DNA of 64,000 nt from Oscillospiraceae bacterium (GTDB taxonomy: Bacteria; Bacillota; Clostridia; Oscillospirales; Acutalibacteraceae). The translations under genes and the position numbers were made by a program. The stretch spans positions 1 to 64,000 of the forward strand of contig SVPV01000006.1 of NCBI GenBank assembly GCA_015065725.1, in the 5' to 3' direction. The first letter of the stretch is position 1. Each line of letters opens with the position of its first letter. A model generated the notes under the pieces. It ran no database searches and had not been told where the DNA came from. It saw nothing but the letters and a program-made list of their open reading frames with translations. This document shows positions 60,341 to 64,000 of this stretch, one piece after another.

Positions 60341-61006
60341 ATGAAATCTTATACTGTAAAAGAACTTTTTTCATTTGAAAATACAATAGCCGCAGGCCTT
60401 TTTGATGGGGTAGAATATCCTTTTGAAGTGTTGCCTAAAATAAGCGGTTTTATTAAAGAACTAGCCAAAACGCTTGATAGAAATGTTTTTGAGGAACGCG
60501 GAGAGAATATTTGGATAGCAAAATCCGCCAAGGTAGCACCCAGTGCCTCTATTACAGGACCTTGTATTATTGACGAGGAAGCTGAAATCCGCCACTGTGC
60601 ATTTATACGCGGTAATGCCATTGTTGGAAAGGGTGCCGTTGTAGGCAACTCTACCGAGCTTAAAAATGTTGTTCTGTTTGATAAAGTTCAAGTGCCTCAT
60701 TACAATTATGTGGGTGATTCGGTGCTTGGCTACCGCTCACATATGGGAGCAGGCTCTATAACCTCAAATGTCAAGTCGGATAAAACATTAGTTGTGTTTA
60801 ATTCACCCGACGGCAAAATCGCTACAGGACTTAAAAAATTCGGTGCTATGCTCGGTGACAATGTTGAAGTTGGTTGTAACTCGGTGCTTAATCCAGGTAC
60901 AGTTATCGGCAAAAACTCTAATGTATATCCCCTATCTTCAGTACGCGGATTTGTACCTCCTCACAGCATTTACAAAAAACAAGGCGAAGTTGTGGAGAAA
61001 AGGTAA
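60341..61006 (+). CDS. Left-handed beta-helix (hexapeptide repeat) protein, GlmU-like
   Basis: A 221-residue protein with a short N-terminal region (1-60) and hexapeptide repeats from about 62 (AKVAPSASITGPCIIDEEAEI, AFIRGNAIVGKGAVVGN, GAMLGDNVEVGCNSVLNPGTVIG). It resembles the C-terminal trimerising acyltransferase half of sugar-nucleotide pyrophosphorylases and is commonly annotated as UDP-GlcNAc pyrophosphorylase-related, but the nucleotidyltransferase domain is absent. Probably a sugar acyltransferase or a regulatory helix protein. First gene of an operon that includes galU. Confidence 0.8.
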   Translation: MKSYTVKELFSFENTIAAGLFDGVEYPFEVLPKISGFIKELAKTLDRNVFEERGENIWIAKSAKVAPSASITGPCIIDEEAEIRHCAFIRGNAIVGKGAVVGNSTELKNVVLFDKVQVPHYNYVGDSVLGYRSHMGAGSITSNVKSDKTLVVFNSPDGKIATGLKKFGAMLGDNVEVGCNSVLNPGTVIGKNSNVYPLSSVRGFVPPHSIYKKQGEVVEKR

Positions 61007-61530
61007 TGAAAATAGAAAAATGGGATATTCTTGACGAATATGGTCACCGTACCGGTAGAACAACACTTCGCGGTCAGGTAAAGCTTAAACCGGGGGAATA
61101 CCATCTTGTAGTGCATATTTGGATAATTTCTGACAACGGCAAATTTCTTTTGCAACGCCGTTCAGACAGTAAAAAGCTTATGCCTGGTGAGTGGGCAGCT
61201 ACGGGCGGTGCCGCTATTGCGGGCGAGGATTCTTTTACCGCCGCGAAAAGAGAGCTTTTTGAAGAGCTTGGAATTACCTCTAAAGATGAAAGTTTTATGA
61301 AGCTTTGCCGTTTCAAACGCAGAAACTCTTTGCTTGATGTTTGGGTAGTTACCTACAATTCGGATATTTCTGAACTAAAGCTTCAAAAAAGCGAGGTTGC
61401 CGAGGTAAAATGGGTAACCGCTAACGAACTTACAGATATGATAGCAAACAACCAGTTCCATAACTATGGAAACGAATATTTTGATACCCTTTTTGAAGAA
61501 ATAGATAATTACAGAGGAGCTTTTGTATGA
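61006..61530 (+). CDS. NUDIX hydrolase (YfcD/IPP isomerase-like)
   Basis: A 174-residue NUDIX protein. The box GEDSFTAAKRELFEELGI completes the GX5EX7REUXEEXGU pattern after GGAAIA. The N-terminal EKWDILDEYGHRTGRTTLRG and PGEYHLVVHIWI belong to the YfcD/Idi-like subgroup. Substrate unknown. Starts on the last base of the preceding stop and overlaps the RING gene by 4 nt. Confidence 0.9.
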   Translation: MKIEKWDILDEYGHRTGRTTLRGQVKLKPGEYHLVVHIWIISDNGKFLLQRRSDSKKLMPGEWAATGGAAIAGEDSFTAAKRELFEELGITSKDESFMKLCRFKRRNSLLDVWVVTYNSDISELKLQKSEVAEVKWVTANELTDMIANNQFHNYGNEYFDTLFEEIDNYRGAFV

Positions 61531-62507
61531 GCTTTAACGAAGAAAAAAAGTCTTGCAGTGTATGTCACGCGTATCTTTTCGATGAAGATGACACCGTATA
61601 CTGCCCTGAATGTGGGGCACCTCATCACCGCGACTGTTACGACAAAATAGGTCACTGTGCTTTAGAAGAGTTTCACGGCACAGAAAAGCAGTATGATATA
61701 GTACGCGAAAAGGAACGTGCAGAAAAGGGAACAAAAACCGACGATAAATCGGCTGAAAGCACATTTAAATCAAGACGTGAACAATTTAAGGATTCTGTAG
61801 AATGTAACAACTGCGGCAACACCTTCCCTGCTATTATGAACCGTTGTCCTAAATGCGGTGCTTTTAAATCCGAATCACAGTTTAAAAATGATATGCCGCC
61901 CGTTATGTTCCCTCAGTTCGACTCATTAGGCGGCGTTCCGAAGGATATGGATTTAGGTAAAGGTGTCACTGCCGACCAAGCCAGACGTTTTGTGTTTGCA
62001 AACACCCACAGATATATACCGAAATTTGCGGCTATGTCTACAGGAACTAAAACCTCGTGGAATTGGCTTGCATTTCTTTTTCCAAGTGCATGGTATATGT
62101 CGCGAAAAATGTATTTAAAGGGAATTTTCAGTTGCATATTATTGGTTGCTTTTTCACTTTTAACACTACCTCTTTTAAGTGAGGTTGCAGTTTTAGACAC
62201 CTCTGCCGCAGCAAATTACTTTGAATACTCAAAAATTCTCTCAGAGCATATGTCTTCATTAGGAGCATTGCCTCTGCTTTTATCCTTTATAGGCTCTGTG
62301 CTTAATATTATTACCCGCATTATTATAGGCTTATTTGCCGATTATCACTACAGAAATCATGTTATTGATACTATAGCTGAAATAAAGACCTCCAACCTTG
62401 ACGAGCAGGAGGCATTTATGAAAAAAGGCGGTACCAGTTTCTTTGGTATGATGCTTGGCTTTTTCGCTTTGCAGTATCTGCCGTCCTTGATAGCTATGTT
62501 TATTTAG
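61527..62507 (+). CDS. Prokaryotic RING finger protein with zinc ribbon and DUF2628 membrane domain
   Basis: A 326-residue multidomain protein. Residues 10-44 form a RING/PHD-like zinc finger of the prokaryotic RING 1 type (Cys10, 13, 26, 29, His34, Cys37, 44; DDTVYCPECGAPHHRDC). A charged linker follows, then a zinc ribbon CNNCGNTFP...CPKCG near 92-110, and a C-terminal DUF2628-type part with SWNWLAFLFPSAWYMSRKMYLKG and three or four membrane segments. Whether it acts in ubiquitin-like conjugation or just binds partners is unknown. Overlaps the NUDIX gene by 4 nt. Confidence 0.82.
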   Translation: MSFNEEKKSCSVCHAYLFDEDDTVYCPECGAPHHRDCYDKIGHCALEEFHGTEKQYDIVREKERAEKGTKTDDKSAESTFKSRREQFKDSVECNNCGNTFPAIMNRCPKCGAFKSESQFKNDMPPVMFPQFDSLGGVPKDMDLGKGVTADQARRFVFANTHRYIPKFAAMSTGTKTSWNWLAFLFPSAWYMSRKMYLKGIFSCILLVAFSLLTLPLLSEVAVLDTSAAANYFEYSKILSEHMSSLGALPLLLSFIGSVLNIITRIIIGLFADYHYRNHVIDTIAEIKTSNLDEQEAFMKKGGTSFFGMMLGFFALQYLPSLIAMFI

Positions 62508-62517
62508 GAGATAAACT

Positions 62518-63378
62518 ATGGAAAACGAAAAAATTATATGTAGCGAGTGTTCAACCGAAAACGAGCAAAAGTATGAATATTGCAAAAACTGCGGTGCAAA
62601 GTTAAACCGAAACGAGACGGAAGCACCCAGCCCGACTAATGATGGTAATTTTGGCGATACATACAATACTGCTTCAAACTCTGATAATAATCAAACCCAT
62701 ACCCAATACAGCGAAAACCAAAAAAGTGATTTTTCTTACGGAAACACTTTTGTAGAAAGCATTAACGGTATTCCTTACGGCGAGGTTGCGACCTTTGTAG
62801 GAAAACAGGCAAATAAATATATGCCCGTTTTTTCACGTCTTGAAATAACAGGCGGAAAAACCTCTTGGCATTGGCCCTGTGCGATTTTAAGCTTTTTTCT
62901 AGGCCCTTTAGGCGTGGCTCTTTGGTACTTTTACCGCAAAATGTATAAGCACGCGGCAATTTTTGCAGGTCTTGGTGTATTGCTTTCGGTTGTTAGTGAG
63001 CTAATACTCGGCAGTTTAGTGGCGTCCGAAAATTTCTTCGAGTCATATTTGGCATTTTTAATGGGCGAGATTTCAGAAAATCCTCTTTTAAACGAGGATT
63101 CGCTTAAATATGAAGTTGCAAATTTAATTTCAAGCCTCATTGAAATAACACTTGCAATAGTCTGCGGATTATTTACTCACGGTTGGTACAAGGAACACAT
63201 TTCTAAAACTATTTTAAAATACCGTGCATCTAATGTAGATATGCGTTATTACCAAATGGGACTTATGTCTTTAGGCGGCACTTCGGGCGGAATGTTGGCA
63301 CTCGGTTTTGCCGTTATGTTCTTTGCAGAAAACCTATCAACAATAATTTTTGCAGCAGTTACTGCTATGGGAGGATAA
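62518..63378 (+). CDS. Zinc-ribbon DUF2628 membrane protein
   Basis: A 286-residue paralogue of the preceding gene's second half. An N-terminal zinc ribbon (CSECSTENEQKYEYCKNCG), a polar linker rich in Asn/Thr/Ser (about 30-75), and a DUF2628 part: SWHWPCAILSFFLGPLGVALWYFYRKMYK and about four membrane segments with HGWYKEHISKTILKYR. No RING domain. Probably a membrane protein of the same pathway as the RING protein; role unknown. Five nt before galU. Confidence 0.8.
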   Translation: MENEKIICSECSTENEQKYEYCKNCGAKLNRNETEAPSPTNDGNFGDTYNTASNSDNNQTHTQYSENQKSDFSYGNTFVESINGIPYGEVATFVGKQANKYMPVFSRLEITGGKTSWHWPCAILSFFLGPLGVALWYFYRKMYKHAAIFAGLGVLLSVVSELILGSLVASENFFESYLAFLMGEISENPLLNEDSLKYEVANLISSLIEITLAIVCGLFTHGWYKEHISKTILKYRASNVDMRYYQMGLMSLGGTSGGMLALGFAVMFFAENLSTIIFAAVTAMGG

Positions 63379-63382
63379 TTTT

Positions 63383-64000
63383 ATGAAAATCAAAAAGGCA
63401 ATAATTCCGGCGGCAGGACTGGGAACCCGTGTGCTTCCTGCATCAAAAGCGTGTCCTAAAGAGATGCTCAACATAGTTGACAAGCCTGCTATTCAGTACA
63501 TTGTTGAAGAGGCAGTAAAAGCAGGAATTACGGATATACTTATTATTACTAATCGTGGCAAGGGTGTTATTGAAGACCACTTTGACCACTCGGTTGAGCT
63601 TGAGGAAATTTTAAGAAGTCGCGGTAAGACCGATGTATTAAAAGAGGTTGAGAGTATTGCAAATCTTGCAAATATATACTATCTTCGTCAAAAGGAAACC
63701 AAAGGTCTTGGCGACGCCGTTCTTCGTGCTAAAGAATTTGTAGGCGATGAGCCCTTTGCAGTTATGTACGGCGACGACGTTATTATAGGTGAAATTCCCG
63801 CTATTAGTGAGCTTTGCGAGGCTTACGAACGCTACGGTAAAAGTGTTGTAGGTATTAAGGAAGTAAGTGACGAGTATATAGTAAAATATAGCTCTATGAA
63901 GCTTGAGAGTTTAGACGATAAGGTTTATAGCATTACAGATATGATAGAAAAGCCCACCTTGGAAACCAAGTTCAGTAACTTTTCTATTTTAGGACGCTGT
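63383..64000 (+). CDS. galU: UTP-glucose-1-phosphate uridylyltransferase, N-terminal part (runs off window)
   Basis: The first 206 codons are present. KKAIIPAAGLGTRVLPASKACPKEML, NIVDKPAIQYIVEEAV, NRGKGVIEDHFD, RQKETKGLGDAVLRAKEF and MYGDDVI match GalU, which makes UDP-glucose from UTP and glucose-1-phosphate for cell-envelope sugars. ATG at 63383 follows GGGAGGA. The C-terminal part lies beyond the window. Confidence 0.95.
   Translation, partial: MKIKKAIIPAAGLGTRVLPASKACPKEMLNIVDKPAIQYIVEEAVKAGITDILIITNRGKGVIEDHFDHSVELEEILRSRGKTDVLKEVESIANLANIYYLRQKETKGLGDAVLRAKEFVGDEPFAVMYGDDVIIGEIPAISELCEAYERYGKSVVGIKEVSDEYIVKYSSMKLESLDDKVYSITDMIEKPTLETKFSNFSILGRC

Overview
The window reads as a chromosomal segment of a strictly anaerobic, endospore-forming low-GC Firmicute (class Clostridia, most likely an Oscillospirales/Ruminococcaceae-type gut lineage; the lineage is inference). 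Evidence: a pyruvate:ferredoxin oxidoreductase start, two kinds of rubrerythrin, PerR and Rex regulators, sporulation and germination genes (gpr, spoIIP, gerAA/AC/AB, yqfC, yqfD, ylbJ), strong GGAGG ribosome sites and Gram-positive leader RNAs (T-box, L10 leader, infC leader). No prophage, CRISPR array, transposase gene or rRNA is visible.

Layout. 1-1.3 kb: PFOR start and degV, separated by a structured RNA-like segment and a terminator. 1.36-1.72 kb: tRNA-Leu preceded, behind its own promoter, by a duplicated 22-nt tRNA 5' end and a 169-bp hairpin-rich insert. 1.8-8.3 kb: an aldose-epimerase-like gene, then a germination/sporulation group read leftward (gpr, spoIIP, a small membrane protein, gerAA, gerAC, gerAB). 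8.35-8.73 kb: tRNA-Lys with a similar insert and a 15-nt copy of its 3' end. 8.85-9.9 kb: rubrerythrin and an ArsR-type regulator. 10-27.4 kb: a 15-gene leftward run of informational genes (trmH-like, dprA, topA, trmFO, plsX, rnc, radical SAM, smc, ftsY, rdgB, yhbY, nadD, yqeK, rsfS, leuS). 27.4-28.75 kb: infC-rpmI-rplT with an attenuator. 28.8-31.7 kb: a sugar module (PfkB kinase, NagB-like isomerase, divergent AraC regulator). 31.8-41.7 kb: a complete UMP biosynthesis operon (pyrC-carA-carB-pyrK-pyrD-pyrF-pyrE-pyrB-pyrI). 41.8-44.9 kb: yqfC-yqfD, ylbJ, an inverted-repeat element and a small Cys-rich protein. 44.9-49.1 kb: perR-reverse rubrerythrin-flavin reductase, diverging from rex-apgM-hemolysin III. 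49.1-50.2 kb: L10 leader, rplJ, rplL. 50.3-54 kb: T-box thrS, manA, and a SLOG-family gene behind a structured 5' leader. 54.3-56.2 kb: the GGGtGRT protein and its iron-sulfur scaffold partner under a Rex-like operator. 56.2-60.2 kb: a 2-hydroxyacid dehydrogenase, DUF896, recR, ybaB, dnaX, SRP RNA. 60.3-64 kb: a hexapeptide-repeat protein, NUDIX hydrolase, prokaryotic RING protein, DUF2628 protein and the start of galU.

Most notable. The CarA glutaminase has lost its nucleophile Cys (Gly252) and catalytic His (Asn337), implying ammonia-dependent carbamoyl phosphate synthesis. Two tRNA genes carry partial tRNA-end duplications bracketing hairpin-rich inserts. A three-helix RNA with G-U pairs specific to one strand, starting at the predicted transcription start and followed by a UUCG terminator, precedes the SLOG gene. 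A Rex-type palindrome overlaps the -10 box of the uncharacterised scaffold/GGGtGRT operon. infC appears to start at AUC, and the flavin reductase lacks any standard start codon.
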